From Aphanothece saxicola GSE-SYN-MK-01-06B (GTDB lineage: Bacteria; Cyanobacteriota; Cyanobacteriia; PCC-6307; Cyanobiaceae), in assembly GCA_019359745.1 (NCBI GenBank), contig JAHHGT010000009.1, forward strand, positions 62,001 through 126,000: 64,000 nt of DNA, written 5' to 3'. The translations under genes and the position numbers were made by a program. A model generated the notes under the pieces. The model ran no database searches, was not told the DNA's origin, and saw nothing but the letters and a program-made list of their open reading frames with translations. Positions within the stretch are counted from its first letter, which is position 1; each line of letters starts with the position of its first letter. Positions 18,767 to 27,644 of this stretch are shown one piece after another.

Positions 18767-19859
18767 GCCGGAAGGCGTTGCCCTGCTCGGGCAGCGTCTC
18801 GGCCAGCGCCCGGGGCGGCACCACCAGCTCCAGTTCGCCGCCCAGGCTGCGGGCCAGATCCCGCCCCAGGGCCAGCCCCAGACCGGTGCCGGGCAGGTCC
18901 TGGCCCCGCGTTCCCCGCACACCACGCCCGAAGATCGCTTCACGCTCCGCCGGCGCGATGGGCGGTCCGCCATCCCACACGGTGAGCTGGAGCAGCGCGT
19001 CGTCGCTGGCCGTGTGCAGGCCCACGCTGACGCCGTGGGGGCTGTAGCGAAAGGCGTTCTCGAGCAGGTTGGCCAGGATTTCCGCCACCGCTCCGCTGTC
19101 GCCGCTCCAGTCCGGCAGGGCCTCCGGTCCATGCCAGCCGCGGCCCTGCAGGGTGGCGGTGGCGGCCGCCCGCTGCAGCAGCGGTTCGAGCAGCCCGGCC
19201 AGGGGCTGGCCCTCCGGTCCGCTCAGCAGCGGCGGCAGCAACAGGGGTTGGGGGGAAGCGGTGCCGGGGAGCAGTCCTTCGGGGTGGACCAGCTCGCTGA
19301 TGGCATCGACATAGCGGTTGATCTGGCGCTCCTCGGCCAGCAGGCCCTGCACCAGGGAGCGGTCGCTGTGCTCGGGGCCGAGGCGCCGCAGCAGCAGCTG
19401 GCCGAAGGTGCGCAGGGCGGTGAGGGGGTTGCGCAGCTGGTGGAGCAGCAGACCCAGCTGTTCCTCGCGTTCCGTCAGCCGCTGGCGCAGCTCTCCGCCC
19501 TCCAGATCCAGCCGCAGCGCTTCGGTGAGGGCCAGGGCCACGGCCTGGAGCCGCTGGGCGAGGGGCTCGGGCCAGGGATTGCTGGAGGCCTCCACCTGCA
19601 GGGCACCCAGCAGGCGCTGGCCGTCGCGCAGGGGCAGCCAGCGCCGCTGCTCGGCGGGCACCCGCAGCCGGCTGACCGTGTCCACCGGAGGCAGGGCCCT
19701 CTCGTCCGGGGGCCAGTGGCCGACCGGTAGCAGGCTGGGTTGGCCTGTTTCGCCCTGCTGGGTGACGTAGACCACCAGCGACCGGACCTCCGGGCAATCG
19801 ATGAATTGACCCAGCTGGAAACCCACCAGCGCCAGAAACCGCTCGGAGACTGGCATCAC
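18726..19859 (-). CDS. Sensor histidine kinase, GAF-like, possibly Hik2/CSK type
   Basis: A 377-residue soluble kinase with no membrane segments. Residues 1 to about 115 look like a GAF-type sensor domain. The phospho-acceptor is His140 in LLHQLRNPLTALRTFGQLL. The N-box EILANLLENAFRYSP and G-boxes VWDGGPPI and GTGLGLALGRDLA make the ATPase domain. The NPLTALRTFG form of the H-box recalls cyanobacterial Hik2 and plastid CSK, which sense redox or salt state; this is an inference from memory. No response regulator is nearby. The 3' end overlaps cobS by 41 bp. Confidence 0.85.
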   Translation of the reverse strand: MMPVSERFLALVGFQLGQFIDCPEVRSLVVYVTQQGETGQPSLLPVGHWPPDERALPPVDTVSRLRVPAEQRRWLPLRDGQRLLGALQVEASSNPWPEPLAQRLQAVALALTEALRLDLEGGELRQRLTEREEQLGLLLHQLRNPLTALRTFGQLLLRRLGPEHSDRSLVQGLLAEERQINRYVDAISELVHPEGLLPGTASPQPLLLPPLLSGPEGQPLAGLLEPLLQRAAATATLQGRGWHGPEALPDWSGDSGAVAEILANLLENAFRYSPHGVSVGLHTASDDALLQLTVWDGGPPIAPAEREAIFGRGVRGTRGQDLPGTGLGLALGRDLARSLGGELELVVPPRALAETLPEQGNAFRLSLPRPPAVTLRR

Positions 19860-20263
19860 GACCCGCCGTCAGCGTCTGTGCGGGGAATTTTGAAAAGAGG
19901 CGTGTCGAAACGCAAAAATAGTTTTAAGCTGTCGGTAACGACCACTACCTCGCAGTCCTCGGACGGGCGGAAAGTTGCAGTCGTAACGGCCAGTGTTGCG
20001 CTTCGCTCGCATCCGAGGCTACAGCAGAGGCAGCTGCGTACCGCCTCTGTCCCGGCCACCACCCCTCCAGGGGTTCAGGCCGGCGTTACCGACGGTGATC
20101 CTCTCCGACCCGCTTCAGGTCGACAGTCGTGTGGACGTGGACCCGCCATCTTTCCAGGGTGGCGGGCCCGCCATGGCGCTCGTCGTCGGCACCCGCCGAC
20201 CCTCGCTCGTCTGCAGCCCCCCCCAATTCCACCTTTCGGCCTCCCTTCACCGGGATCCATTCC
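19860..20263. promoter_or_regulatory. 404-bp divergent intergenic region with a strong 5'-leader hairpin
   Basis: This gap separates the divergent histidine kinase and the DUF3155 gene and holds no convincing ORF. Positions about 19885-19945 are AT-rich and probably contain promoters for one or both genes. At 20139-20169, GGACCCGCCA and TGGCGGGCCC can form a 10-bp hairpin with one mismatch, and 20161-20172 (GGCGGGCCCGCC) is a perfect 12-bp palindrome. These structures lie 95-125 bp before the DUF3155 start and would be in its mRNA leader. Confidence 0.4.
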
Positions 20264-20635
20264 ATGTCCAAGAAGCGCAAGCGGATCAGTCGCCGTCGTC
20301 TCGCGGGTCAGCGGGTCCTCGCCCATGTCCCCACCTTCAACCTCGAAACCGGCGCCCACAAACCGGTCACGGCGGCCCGCCGCTACATCGCCGAAACGGA
20401 GCTGATGGCCCCGGCGATTCTCAATGTGCGCCGCAACGAGCACACCACCGATCGCTTCTTCTGGGGGGAGAAAGGTCTGTTCAGCGCCCAGTACGCCGAA
20501 GAGAACCACTTCCTGTTCCCGTCCCTGCGCCTGATCGTCGACAGCATCGGCGAAGAGGTCCTGTTCGAAGGCCTCGAAGCGCTGGCCTCCGACGACTGGG
20601 AGGAGATGGAAGAGTACGAGTACGCCTTCGTCTGA
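20264..20635 (+). CDS. DUF3155 domain-containing protein
   Basis: A 123-residue cyanobacteria-specific protein. The start MSKKRKRISRRRLAGQRVL is very basic. The core THNLETGAHKPVT-like segment (here FNLETGAHKPVTAARRYIAE) and NEHTTDRFFWGEKGLF, YAEENHFLFPSLR are the family hallmarks. The tail is strongly acidic (DDWEEMEEYEYAF). No function is established for the family; the basic N-terminus hints at nucleic-acid contact. The ATG at 20264 gives the family N-terminus, and a longer upstream frame is not supported. Confidence 0.85.
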   Translation: MSKKRKRISRRRLAGQRVLAHVPTFNLETGAHKPVTAARRYIAETELMAPAILNVRRNEHTTDRFFWGEKGLFSAQYAEENHFLFPSLRLIVDSIGEEVLFEGLEALASDDWEEMEEYEYAFV

Positions 20636-20657
20636 TTGGAGAGGGCTGGCGGAGGGG

Positions 20658-21335
20658 TCAACCTCCCCGCCAGCCACTCAGCAGGAAGTCCCGCATGGCG
20701 GCGATCAGATCGGGATCGATGCAATGGCCGCCGGGGAAGGCAATCCGGCGCACCGATCCACCGGCCTCGACCAGGGAGCGCTCCAGCGACTGACTCGCCG
20801 CGAACGGCACCACAGGATCCTGCTCACCATGGGTGAGCAGGATCCTTGTGCGGGGAGCCTGGGGTAGCCAGTCGGGGTGCGGGTAGCCGCTGCAGGCAAT
20901 CAGACCCGCCAGGCTGAGGGGGGGGCTGGCGTCGGCGCCACAGCCGGTGGCCACATCGATGGCCATGGCGGCCCCCTGGGAGAAGCCCAGCAGGCTGGTG
21001 CGCTCCAGCGGCACCGTGTTGCCCAGGGCCAGCAGCCGCTGCCGCAGGTCGCGGCGAGCCTGGGGCAACTGGGGCCATTCGGGCTGCTGCAGGTCGTACC
21101 ACTGGCGGCCAAAGCCGCCGGCATGGGGCAGGGGCGCCCGCAGGGCCACGACGCTCAGGTTGAGGCTGGCGGGATCGGCGCCGATCAGTTCCGCCCCTAG
21201 ATCAAGCAGGTCATCGGCGTCAGCACCCCAGCCGTGCAGCAGCACGAGACGGTGCTCGGCCTGGCGGGGGCCCAGCCAGAGGGCGGTGCCGTCGTCTTCG
21301 CTCAGCTGGGCTTCGGCGGAGGGATCCGTGGGCAC
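20658..21335 (-). CDS. Alpha/beta hydrolase, carboxylesterase/phospholipase family
   Basis: A 225-residue serine hydrolase of the YpfH/EstB acyl-protein-thioesterase-like group. LVLLHGWGADADDLLDLG forms the oxyanion region. GFSQGAAMAID holds the nucleophile Ser. Asp in THGEQDPVVPF and His in FPGGHCIDPD complete the triad. It is likely cytoplasmic, as there is no signal peptide. The substrate is unknown. It is convergent with the DUF3155 gene and divergent from purH, 56 bp away. Confidence 0.87.
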   Translation of the reverse strand: MPTDPSAEAQLSEDDGTALWLGPRQAEHRLVLLHGWGADADDLLDLGAELIGADPASLNLSVVALRAPLPHAGGFGRQWYDLQQPEWPQLPQARRDLRQRLLALGNTVPLERTSLLGFSQGAAMAIDVATGCGADASPPLSLAGLIACSGYPHPDWLPQAPRTRILLTHGEQDPVVPFAASQSLERSLVEAGGSVRRIAFPGGHCIDPDLIAAMRDFLLSGWRGG

Positions 21336-21391
21336 GGTGGCAATCGGCTGCTGCTGCGTAGGTTGGCTCCTCCACTGCCCTTTCCGCCGTC

Positions 21392-22954
21392 ATGGCTCCC
21401 ACGGCCCTTCTGAGCGTGTCCGACAAGCGGGGCCTTGTGCCGCTGGCGGAGGGGTTGCTGGCCCAGGGCTTCGCGCTGCTCTCCAGCGGCGGCACCGCCG
21501 CAGCCCTGGCGGCCGCCGGCCTGCCGGTCACGAAGGTGGCAGAGCATACCGGCGCTCCGGAGATCCTGGGCGGACGGGTCAAGACCCTCCATCCCCGCAT
21601 CCACGGCGGCATCCTGGCGCGCCGTGACGACCCTGCCCACCGGGCCGACCTGGAGGCCCAGGGGATCGTCCCGATCGATGTGGTGGTGGTCAATCTCTAT
21701 CCCTTCCGCGCCACCGTGGCGGACCCCGACGTCAGCTGGGAGACCGCCATCGAGAACATCGACATCGGTGGACCGGCGATGGTGCGTGCCGCCGCCAAGA
21801 ACCACGCCGATGTGGTGGTGCTCACCGATCCGGACCAGTACCCGGGCTTCCTGGACGCCCTGGCGGCAGGCCGGGTCGATGGGGCCCTGCGGCGCCGGCT
21901 GGCCCTGGCCGCCTTTGCCCACACCGCCGCCTACGACGCCGCCATCGCGTCCTGGATCGAGGGCCGCCTGGCTGATCAGGATCCCGCCGCCGCCCCGGAG
22001 GCGCAGCCCCTGCGGCTGGAGCTGCCCCTGCGGCAGGTGCTTCGCTATGGCGAGAACCCCCACCAGAGCGCCCGCTGGTGCGGCGAGGCCGACGTGGGCT
22101 GGGGGGCGGCCCGCCAGTTGCAGGGCAAGGAGCTCAGCTACAACAACCTCATCGACCTGGAAGCGGCCCTGACCACGGTGGCGGCGTTCGGGTATGGCCC
22201 CGGGGCCGAGGCGGCCGCGGTGGTGATCAAGCACACCAACCCCTGCGGCGTCGCCCTCGGCGACGACACCGCCGACGCCCTGCTGCGGGCTCTGGATGCG
22301 GATCGGGTCTCGGCTTTCGGTGGCATTGTTGCCCTCAACGGGGCGGTGGATCGGGCCGCCGCCGATCACCTGGCGGGGTTGTTCCTGGAGTGCGTGGTGG
22401 CGCCGTCCTTCTCGGAGGAGGCCCGCCAGAGGCTGGCGGCCAAAGCCAACCTGCGTCTGCTGGAGCTTGACCCCACGGCCGTGGCGGAGGCCTCCGGGCG
22501 CCTGCAGCTGCGCAGCGTGCTCGGGGGTGTGCTGGCCCAGCAGGCGGACGATGGCCCTGCCGATCCCGACAGCTGGCAGGTGGTGAGCGACCGCCAGCCC
22601 AGCGAGCAGGAGTGGCGCGATCTGCGCTTCGCCTGGCAGGTGGTGCGCCATGTGCGCTCCAACGCGATCCTGGTGGCTCAGGGCGGTCGCACCCTGGGGG
22701 TCGGTGCCGGCCAGATGAACCGGGTGGGCTCGGCCCGGCTGGCCCTGGAGGCCGCCGGCGACGCCGCCCGCGGGGCGGTCCTGGCCAGCGACGGCTTCTT
22801 CCCGTTCGATGACACCGTGCTGCTGGCGGCACGCCATGGCATCACCGCGGTGATTCAGCCGGGCGGCAGCAAGCGCGACCCGGATTCGATCGCCGCCTGC
22901 AAGGCCAACGGCATGGCGATGGTGATCACCGGCCGTCGTCATTTTCTTCACTGA
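21392..22954 (+). CDS. purH: Bifunctional AICAR transformylase/IMP cyclohydrolase
   Basis: A 520-residue enzyme for the last two steps of IMP synthesis. The N-terminal IMP cyclohydrolase (MGS-like) domain starts [18 protein letters not shown] and has [16 protein letters not shown]. The C-terminal transformylase domain has [17 protein letters not shown] with the catalytic His, and [25 protein letters not shown] and QPGGSKRD near the end are typical. Formyl donor is 10-formyl-THF, whose one-carbon units come partly from GlyA, encoded at 31 kb. The length is normal. Confidence 0.97.
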   Translation: MAPTALLSVSDKRGLVPLAEGLLAQGFALLSSGGTAAALAAAGLPVTKVAEHTGAPEILGGRVKTLHPRIHGGILARRDDPAHRADLEAQGIVPIDVVVVNLYPFRATVADPDVSWETAIENIDIGGPAMVRAAAKNHADVVVLTDPDQYPGFLDALAAGRVDGALRRRLALAAFAHTAAYDAAIASWIEGRLADQDPAAAPEAQPLRLELPLRQVLRYGENPHQSARWCGEADVGWGAARQLQGKELSYNNLIDLEAALTTVAAFGYGPGAEAAAVVIKHTNPCGVALGDDTADALLRALDADRVSAFGGIVALNGAVDRAAADHLAGLFLECVVAPSFSEEARQRLAAKANLRLLELDPTAVAEASGRLQLRSVLGGVLAQQADDGPADPDSWQVVSDRQPSEQEWRDLRFAWQVVRHVRSNAILVAQGGRTLGVGAGQMNRVGSARLALEAAGDAARGAVLASDGFFPFDDTVLLAARHGITAVIQPGGSKRDPDSIAACKANGMAMVITGRRHFLH

Positions 22955-23034
22955 GGTTCTGCACGGAGGCCGCCGGCAGTTGTAACTTCGATGGACCCAC
23001 AGCCGGCCCTGGCCCGGTGGAGTTCCCACGCGTG

Positions 23035-23511
23035 ATGTTCGCCGCCCTTCCCAGCTCAATTGCCTTCGGCCTCAACTTCGTGCATCCCCTGCTGATGTGG
23101 GTGCTCCTTGGCCTGGCCGGCTACGCGATGTTTCTGGGCATCAAGGCCAAGAAGACCCGCACGGCCACGCCCGAGGACCGCAAGGAGCTGATCAAGGGCC
23201 AGTTCGCCAAACGCCATTACCTCTTCGGCAGCCTCGTGCTGGCCGTGCTCGTGCTCGGCTTGGTCGGCGGCATGGCCGTCACCTACATCAACAACGGCAA
23301 GCTGTTCGTCGGTCCGCACCTGCTGGTGGGACTGGCCATGGCCTCCCTGATCGCCATGGCGGCGGCCCTCTCCCCCCTGATGCAGACGGGCAATCTGATC
23401 GCCCGCAAAGTGCACGTGGGCCTCAACATGACCGTGATGACCCTGTTCCTCTGGCAGGCCGTCACCGGCATGCAGATCGTCAACAAGATTCTGACTGCCC
23501 CCGCCGCCTGA
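23035..23511 (+). CDS. DUF4079 family membrane protein
   Basis: A 158-residue integral membrane protein with about four hydrophobic segments: near the start (FVHPLLMWVLLGLAGYAMFLG), about 55-80, 90-110 and 130-150. KARKVHVGLNMT-like segments (here IARKVHVGLNMTVMTLFLWQ) with conserved His suggest a cytochrome b561-like four-helix arrangement, which is an inference. The ATG at 23035 has GGAG upstream; a GTG at 23017 in frame would add six residues. It has no known function and stands alone. Confidence 0.8.
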   Translation: MFAALPSSIAFGLNFVHPLLMWVLLGLAGYAMFLGIKAKKTRTATPEDRKELIKGQFAKRHYLFGSLVLAVLVLGLVGGMAVTYINNGKLFVGPHLLVGLAMASLIAMAAALSPLMQTGNLIARKVHVGLNMTVMTLFLWQAVTGMQIVNKILTAPAA

Positions 23512-23550
23512 GGGATCTGAGCCTCGGGAGCTCTCCGAAAGACCCGTCCA

Positions 23551-24228
23551 TCAGAACTGGGCCCGGCGCCGGGGCGGACAGGGGATGCCATGGCTGGCAT
23601 GGAAATCCTCCTGCACTTTCCAGGTGAGCCGGCGGGAGATCTGTCGCACGATCTGGCGCAGCAGGTGGTCACCGCTGCTCTGGACCAGGTGGTCGGGGAG
23701 GATGGAGAGCATGCCGGGCAGCCGCAGCCAGACGGCCAAATCCAGCTGCCAGCGCACCAGGGTGTGCACCATCACCCCATCCACCTCCTCGTGGGACACC
23801 TCCGGTCCACCGGCCTCGTCGAGCCGTAGCGAGGCGGCGAATTCGACGTCGTAAAGCTCCTGCAGGGCCTCGTCCACCTCGGGCAGGGGCACGGTGAGGA
23901 TGCGATAGACGCCGGCGGCCTGGGGGAGCAGTTCGAGGCCGATCGTCGGTTCGACCTCGAAGCCGAAGTTGCCGAAGCGGCCAAGCGTGAGCACGTAGCC
24001 CTGGCTGCCGATCGGTTCGACCGTCATGGGGGCGGCGCAGCGGCGGAACCAGCCTTCGTGACGATCGAGGTAGGCGCCCACCACGGAAGCGGGGGCCCGC
24101 ATCTCCATCAGATCGGCGAAGGCGCTGGCGTAGCGACGCACGGAGGGGTCGGACCGCTCCCGCAGGGGTTCGCTCTTGGGGGCTCCAGGATCGTCGGGAG
24201 CCTGGTGCAGGGAGGAACCTGCCGCCAT
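23551..24228 (-). CDS. DUF1997 domain-containing protein
   Basis: A 225-residue soluble protein of the DUF1997 family found in cyanobacteria and plastids. The core runs from APASVVGAYLDRHEGWF through YVLTLGRFGNFGFEVEPTIG to WQLDLAVWLRLPGMLSILPD and LTWKVQEDFHASHG. The beta-rich plan recalls START/SRPBCC-like lipid-binding folds, an inference. The function is unknown. It is convergent with the DUF4079 gene. Confidence 0.82.
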   Translation of the reverse strand: MAAGSSLHQAPDDPGAPKSEPLRERSDPSVRRYASAFADLMEMRAPASVVGAYLDRHEGWFRRCAAPMTVEPIGSQGYVLTLGRFGNFGFEVEPTIGLELLPQAAGVYRILTVPLPEVDEALQELYDVEFAASLRLDEAGGPEVSHEEVDGVMVHTLVRWQLDLAVWLRLPGMLSILPDHLVQSSGDHLLRQIVRQISRRLTWKVQEDFHASHGIPCPPRRRAQF

Positions 24229-24383
24229 CGTGATCTGGGGCGTGCGGTGGGTCAGAAGGGAGCTGCTGGAAAGGACCGGGGTTGCGCTCTCCCCGGCGGC
24301 CGTGGGGGGAGAGGAGAACCTTTCCTGAATCTAAAGCCACCCGGTCGGCCCCGGCCCTGGGCGGGGTCATCCGGGCTGGTGGC

Positions 24384-25592
24384 TCACTCCTCGCTGAGGC
24401 CCACCAGGCGCTCGATCACATCCTCCACCACCCGGTCGGGGGTGGAAGCACCGGAGGTGATGCCCACCCGGACAGGGCCGTCCGGCAGGAAGGGTTCCAG
24501 CGTCTCCATGGCACCCCCCAGGGGCTTGTGCTCGATGCGGTTGCCCGGGCCGATCCGCTCGGGGGTGTCGATGTGGAAGGAGCGGATGCCGCGACTGACG
24601 GCGATTTCCTGCAGGTGGGTGGTGTTGGAGGAGTTGTAGCCGCCGATGACGACCATCAGGTCGAGGGGTTCGTCCACCAGGGCGAACATGGCGTCCTGGC
24701 GCTCCTGGGTGGCATCGCAGATGGTGTTGAAGGCGAGGAAGTGTTCGTCCAGCTCGGCGGGGCCGAAGCGCTGCAGCATGGTGCGCTCGAACAGGCGGCC
24801 GATCTCCTCGGTTTCGCTCTTGAGCATGGTGGTCTGGTTGGCGACGCCCACCCGCACCAGGTCCCGGTCCGGGTCGAAGCCCGGGGAGCAGGCCTTGGCG
24901 AACCGGGTCATGAAGGCCTGCCGATCGATGGCCCCCTGGCCCCGCTCAAGGATGAAATCGCTGACCATGCGGGCTTCGGCCAGGTCGAGCACCACCAGGT
25001 AGGTGCCGGCGAAGGAGCTGGTGGCGAGCGTTTCCTCGTGCTTCACCTTGCCGTGGATGATTGAGGTGAAGGCATGCTTCTTGTGCTTCTCCACGGTGTT
25101 CCATACCTTCGACACCCAGGGGCAGGTGGTGTCGACGATGTGGCAGCCGCGTTCGTTGAGCAGCTGCATTTCCTGCACGGTGGCGCCGAAGGCCGGCAGG
25201 ATCACCACATCCCCGGTCCCCACCTCGGAGAAGTCCTTGACATCGTCGTCGACCGGGATGAAGCGGACGTCCATCTCGCGCAGATGGGCGTTGACCGAAG
25301 GGTTGTGGATGATCTCGTTGGTGATCCAGATCCGCTCGCTGGGGTAGTGGCGGCGGGTTTCGTAGGCCATCGCCACGGCCCGCTCCACGCCCCAGCAGAA
25401 GCCGAAGGCCTCGGCCAGGCGGATCTTGAGGCGACCCCGCTGCAGGAGGTGGCCGTTCTCTCTGAGGCTGGCGATCAGATTGCTCTGGTAGGCCTGCTCA
25501 AGGCTGCCCGCGACCTCCTCCCCCAGGCCGAAGCCGCGGCGGTTGTAGCGATCCGAATGGTGCAGGGAACGCTTGAAGGCACGGGTGTCCAC
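24384..25592 (-). CDS. ispH: 4-hydroxy-3-methylbut-2-enyl diphosphate reductase
   Basis: A 402-residue enzyme of the last MEP-pathway step, making IPP and DMAPP for carotenoids, phytol and quinones. The three cysteines that hold the 4Fe-4S cluster are in [21 protein letters not shown] and ICDATQERQ. The His/Glu residues of [19 protein letters not shown] and the SSNTTHL diphosphate site are present. The N-terminal extension [20 protein letters not shown] is the cyanobacterial/plastid form, longer than in proteobacteria. Electrons would come from ferredoxin. Confidence 0.96.
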   Translation of the reverse strand: MDTRAFKRSLHHSDRYNRRGFGLGEEVAGSLEQAYQSNLIASLRENGHLLQRGRLKIRLAEAFGFCWGVERAVAMAYETRRHYPSERIWITNEIIHNPSVNAHLREMDVRFIPVDDDVKDFSEVGTGDVVILPAFGATVQEMQLLNERGCHIVDTTCPWVSKVWNTVEKHKKHAFTSIIHGKVKHEETLATSSFAGTYLVVLDLAEARMVSDFILERGQGAIDRQAFMTRFAKACSPGFDPDRDLVRVGVANQTTMLKSETEEIGRLFERTMLQRFGPAELDEHFLAFNTICDATQERQDAMFALVDEPLDLMVVIGGYNSSNTTHLQEIAVSRGIRSFHIDTPERIGPGNRIEHKPLGGAMETLEPFLPDGPVRVGITSGASTPDRVVEDVIERLVGLSEE

Positions 25593-25643
25593 AGGCCATG
25601 TCCAGGTGTGCCGACTCTATGGGGGTCGGCGGTGGGGCGGTCG

Positions 25644-25673
25644 AAAAAAAACCGCGGCCGAAACCGCGGTTTT
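25644..25673 (-). terminator. Intrinsic terminator downstream of amt
   Basis: AAAACCGCGG (25648-25657) and CCGCGGTTTT (25664-25673) form a perfect 10-bp stem with a 6-nt loop. On the minus strand the hairpin is followed by a run of eight T (complement of 25644-25651). It lies 24 bp after the amt stop and blocks read-through towards ispH. The T run on the other strand is only four long, so activity is mainly for amt. Confidence 0.85.
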
Positions 25674-25696
25674 ACGAAGGGAACAAAGCCCTGTGC

Positions 25697-27142
25697 TCAG
25701 TTGGAGGACGAGACGAAGTCGGGGTAGGCCTCCATGCCGTGCTCGCTGATGTCGAGACCGACCTGCTCCTCTTTCTCGTGGACCCGGATGCCCCCGGAAA
25801 GGGCTCCCAGGATGCTCCAGAGAAGCCAGGCCGTGACGATGGTGAAGACCGCGTAGGCGAAGACTCCCAGGAACTGGAGACCGAGCTGGTTGAAGCCCTT
25901 GCCGAGCAGGAGGCCGGCGTCCTTGTTGAACAGGCCCACGGCCAGAGTGCCCCAGATGCCGCCCACACCGTGGACGGAGAAGGCGCCCACAGGATCGTCG
26001 ATGCCGATCGAGTCGATGAAGGTGACGGCGTAGACGACGATGGATCCTCCGATGAAGCCCACGACCCAGGCGGCCCACATCGGGAAGCCGTCGCAGCCGG
26101 CGGTGACGCCCACCAGGCCGGCCAGGATGCCGTTGATGGTCATCGTCAGGTCGGGCTTGCCGGAGTGGAACTGGGAGATCAGGGTGCCGGCGATGCCGCC
26201 GCCGGCGGCACCGAGGGTGGTGGTGACGGCGATGTAGGGAACGGCTTCGGTCATGGCCAGAACGGAGCCAGGGTTGAAGCCGTACCAGCCGAGCCAGAGG
26301 ATCAGGGCGCCCAGGGTGGCCAGGGCGAGGCTGTGGCCGGGGATGGCCTGGGGCTTGGAGTCGACGTACTTGCCGATGCGTGGGCCGAGAATCATGGCGC
26401 CGACCACGCCGGCCCAGGCGCCGACGGAGTGGACCAGGGTGGATCCGGCGAAGTCGATGAAGCCGAGCTGGTTGAGCCAGCCGTTGGCGTTCCACTTCCA
26501 GCTGCCCGCGATCGGGTAGATGATGCCCACCAGGATCAGGGAGAAGATCACGAACTCCTTGAACTTGATGCGCTCGGCCACCAGGCCGGAGACGATCGTG
26601 GCGGCGGTGCCGGCGAAGGCGGCCTGGAAGAGGAAGTCGACGCTCGGGGTCAGCTTGCCTTCGGTCACCATTTCAGCGGTGACGGTGGGGTCAAAGAACA
26701 GACCCTTGAAGTGCAGCCAGCCACCGGCGATCGAATCCCCGTACATCAGGGAATAGCCGATGACCCAGTAGGCCGTCACCGCCAGGGCGAAGACGATCAG
26801 GTTCTTGGCCAGGATGTTGACGGCGTTCTTCTGGCGGCAGAGACCGGCCTCCACCATCGCGAAGCCGGCGTTCATGAAGATCACCAGGAAGGCCGCGATG
26901 GCCAACCAGAGGTTGTTGATCAGGAACGCAGGGGTGAGCTCGGGCAGTTCGGCCGCGTGGGCGGAGAGGTTGAACACACCCAGCCCGAACAGAGCCAGCG
27001 GCACGCAGGCGAGCCAGGTGAGCCCCTCCTGTGAGGAAAGACCACGAACCTTGCGCATTAACAGGGTGGGCGCCTCAAGGAGACTGGCCTCCCTGAGGCT
27101 TCTCGGAGGTCGAACCTTGGGCTGGTGACTTGAAGCGATCAT
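25697..27142 (-). CDS. amt: Ammonium transporter (Amt/Rh family)
   Basis: A 481-residue channel for NH4+/NH3 uptake. The eleven-helix Amt core is complete: FMNAGFAMVEAGLCRQKNAVNI early, DFAGSTLVHSVGAWAGVVGAM in the middle, and the conserved twin-histidine region and HGVGGIWGTLAVG late. A hydrophobic leader ending LSAHAAELPE precedes the first channel helix. The start is ambiguous: ATG 27142 is chosen because it lies about 54 bp after the predicted NtcA promoter start; ATG 27058 (453 residues) is also possible. Starts at 27211 and 27265 lie upstream of that promoter. It stands alone with its own terminator. Confidence 0.93.
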   Translation of the reverse strand: MIASSHQPKVRPPRSLREASLLEAPTLLMRKVRGLSSQEGLTWLACVPLALFGLGVFNLSAHAAELPELTPAFLINNLWLAIAAFLVIFMNAGFAMVEAGLCRQKNAVNILAKNLIVFALAVTAYWVIGYSLMYGDSIAGGWLHFKGLFFDPTVTAEMVTEGKLTPSVDFLFQAAFAGTAATIVSGLVAERIKFKEFVIFSLILVGIIYPIAGSWKWNANGWLNQLGFIDFAGSTLVHSVGAWAGVVGAMILGPRIGKYVDSKPQAIPGHSLALATLGALILWLGWYGFNPGSVLAMTEAVPYIAVTTTLGAAGGGIAGTLISQFHSGKPDLTMTINGILAGLVGVTAGCDGFPMWAAWVVGFIGGSIVVYAVTFIDSIGIDDPVGAFSVHGVGGIWGTLAVGLFNKDAGLLLGKGFNQLGLQFLGVFAYAVFTIVTAWLLWSILGALSGGIRVHEKEEQVGLDISEHGMEAYPDFVSSSN

Positions 27143-27202
27143 GGGAACGTGGTGAAGAGAACGTCCGACTTCTGACGCCAGTGCTGGCATCAACAAGTTC
27201 CG

Positions 27203-27244
27203 ACTATCCATGACGTGCCCCCATCGCAATGTTTGATTCGCTAC
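27203..27244 (-). promoter_or_regulatory. Putative NtcA-activated promoter of amt
   Basis: Read on the minus strand, GTAGCGAATCAAAC (27244-27231) is GTA-N8-AAC, one base away from the NtcA consensus GTA-N8-TAC. Exactly 22 bp further is GATAGT (27208-27203), a -10-like hexamer. This spacing is that of class II NtcA promoters, placing the transcription start near 27196. Ammonium channel genes are known NtcA targets. Confidence 0.6.
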
Positions 27245-27449
27245 CAAAAGCAGCGCAAGGCACACGCCTCGCCGCAGGGGCCCTTCCAGCCGTTTTGCTT
27301 AAAGGATGCAAAGAGTTTGCATAAATGTTCATTCTGAACACTGCAAAGGCGCTAGAAATGCATCAGGCAGGTCCATGCCCCGTTGGCGCACTCCGGCGCG
27401 ACCAGAGCGGGCCCCAGCTCCAGCCGTTCCATCTCCGCTCCTGTCCCCC
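27245..27449. other. Intergenic remainder between amt promoter and DUF4278 gene
   Basis: This is the rest of the gap between the divergent amt and DUF4278 genes. It has an AT-rich patch at about 27295-27345 that may hold the promoter of the small gene. I see no RNA gene or repeat in it. Confidence 0.3.
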
Positions 27450-27644
27450 ATGGCCCATTCCGCCCTCTGCTATCGCGGCCTCCCCTACGACCATTCCCAC
27501 GACGAGCGCCCTTCAGCGGCCCCGATCGAGCACGTGTACCGCGGCCACCACTACGCCTTGCCGCTGCTCCATCAGCCGTCCCCCACCGATGAAGGGCTCG
27601 ACCTCGTCTACCGGGGCAGCCACTACCACCCTCACCACGCCTGA
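27450..27644 (+). CDS. DUF4278 domain-containing small protein
   Basis: A 64-residue protein. The motif YRGxxY occurs three times: CYRGLPY, VYRGHHY and VYRGSHY, the hallmark of DUF4278, a small cyanobacterial family with no assigned role. It is histidine-rich at the end (SHYHPHHA). The ATG at 27450 puts the first motif at residue 8; the longer upstream frame has no family similarity. It overlaps the convergent sfsA by 13 bp. Confidence 0.82.
   Translation: MAHSALCYRGLPYDHSHDERPSAAPIEHVYRGHHYALPLLHQPSPTDEGLDLVYRGSHYHPHHA

Noticed and set aside
23512-23550. Regulatory RNA between DUF4079 and DUF1997
   Set aside because: The gap is 39 bp and shows no stable hairpin with a T run.
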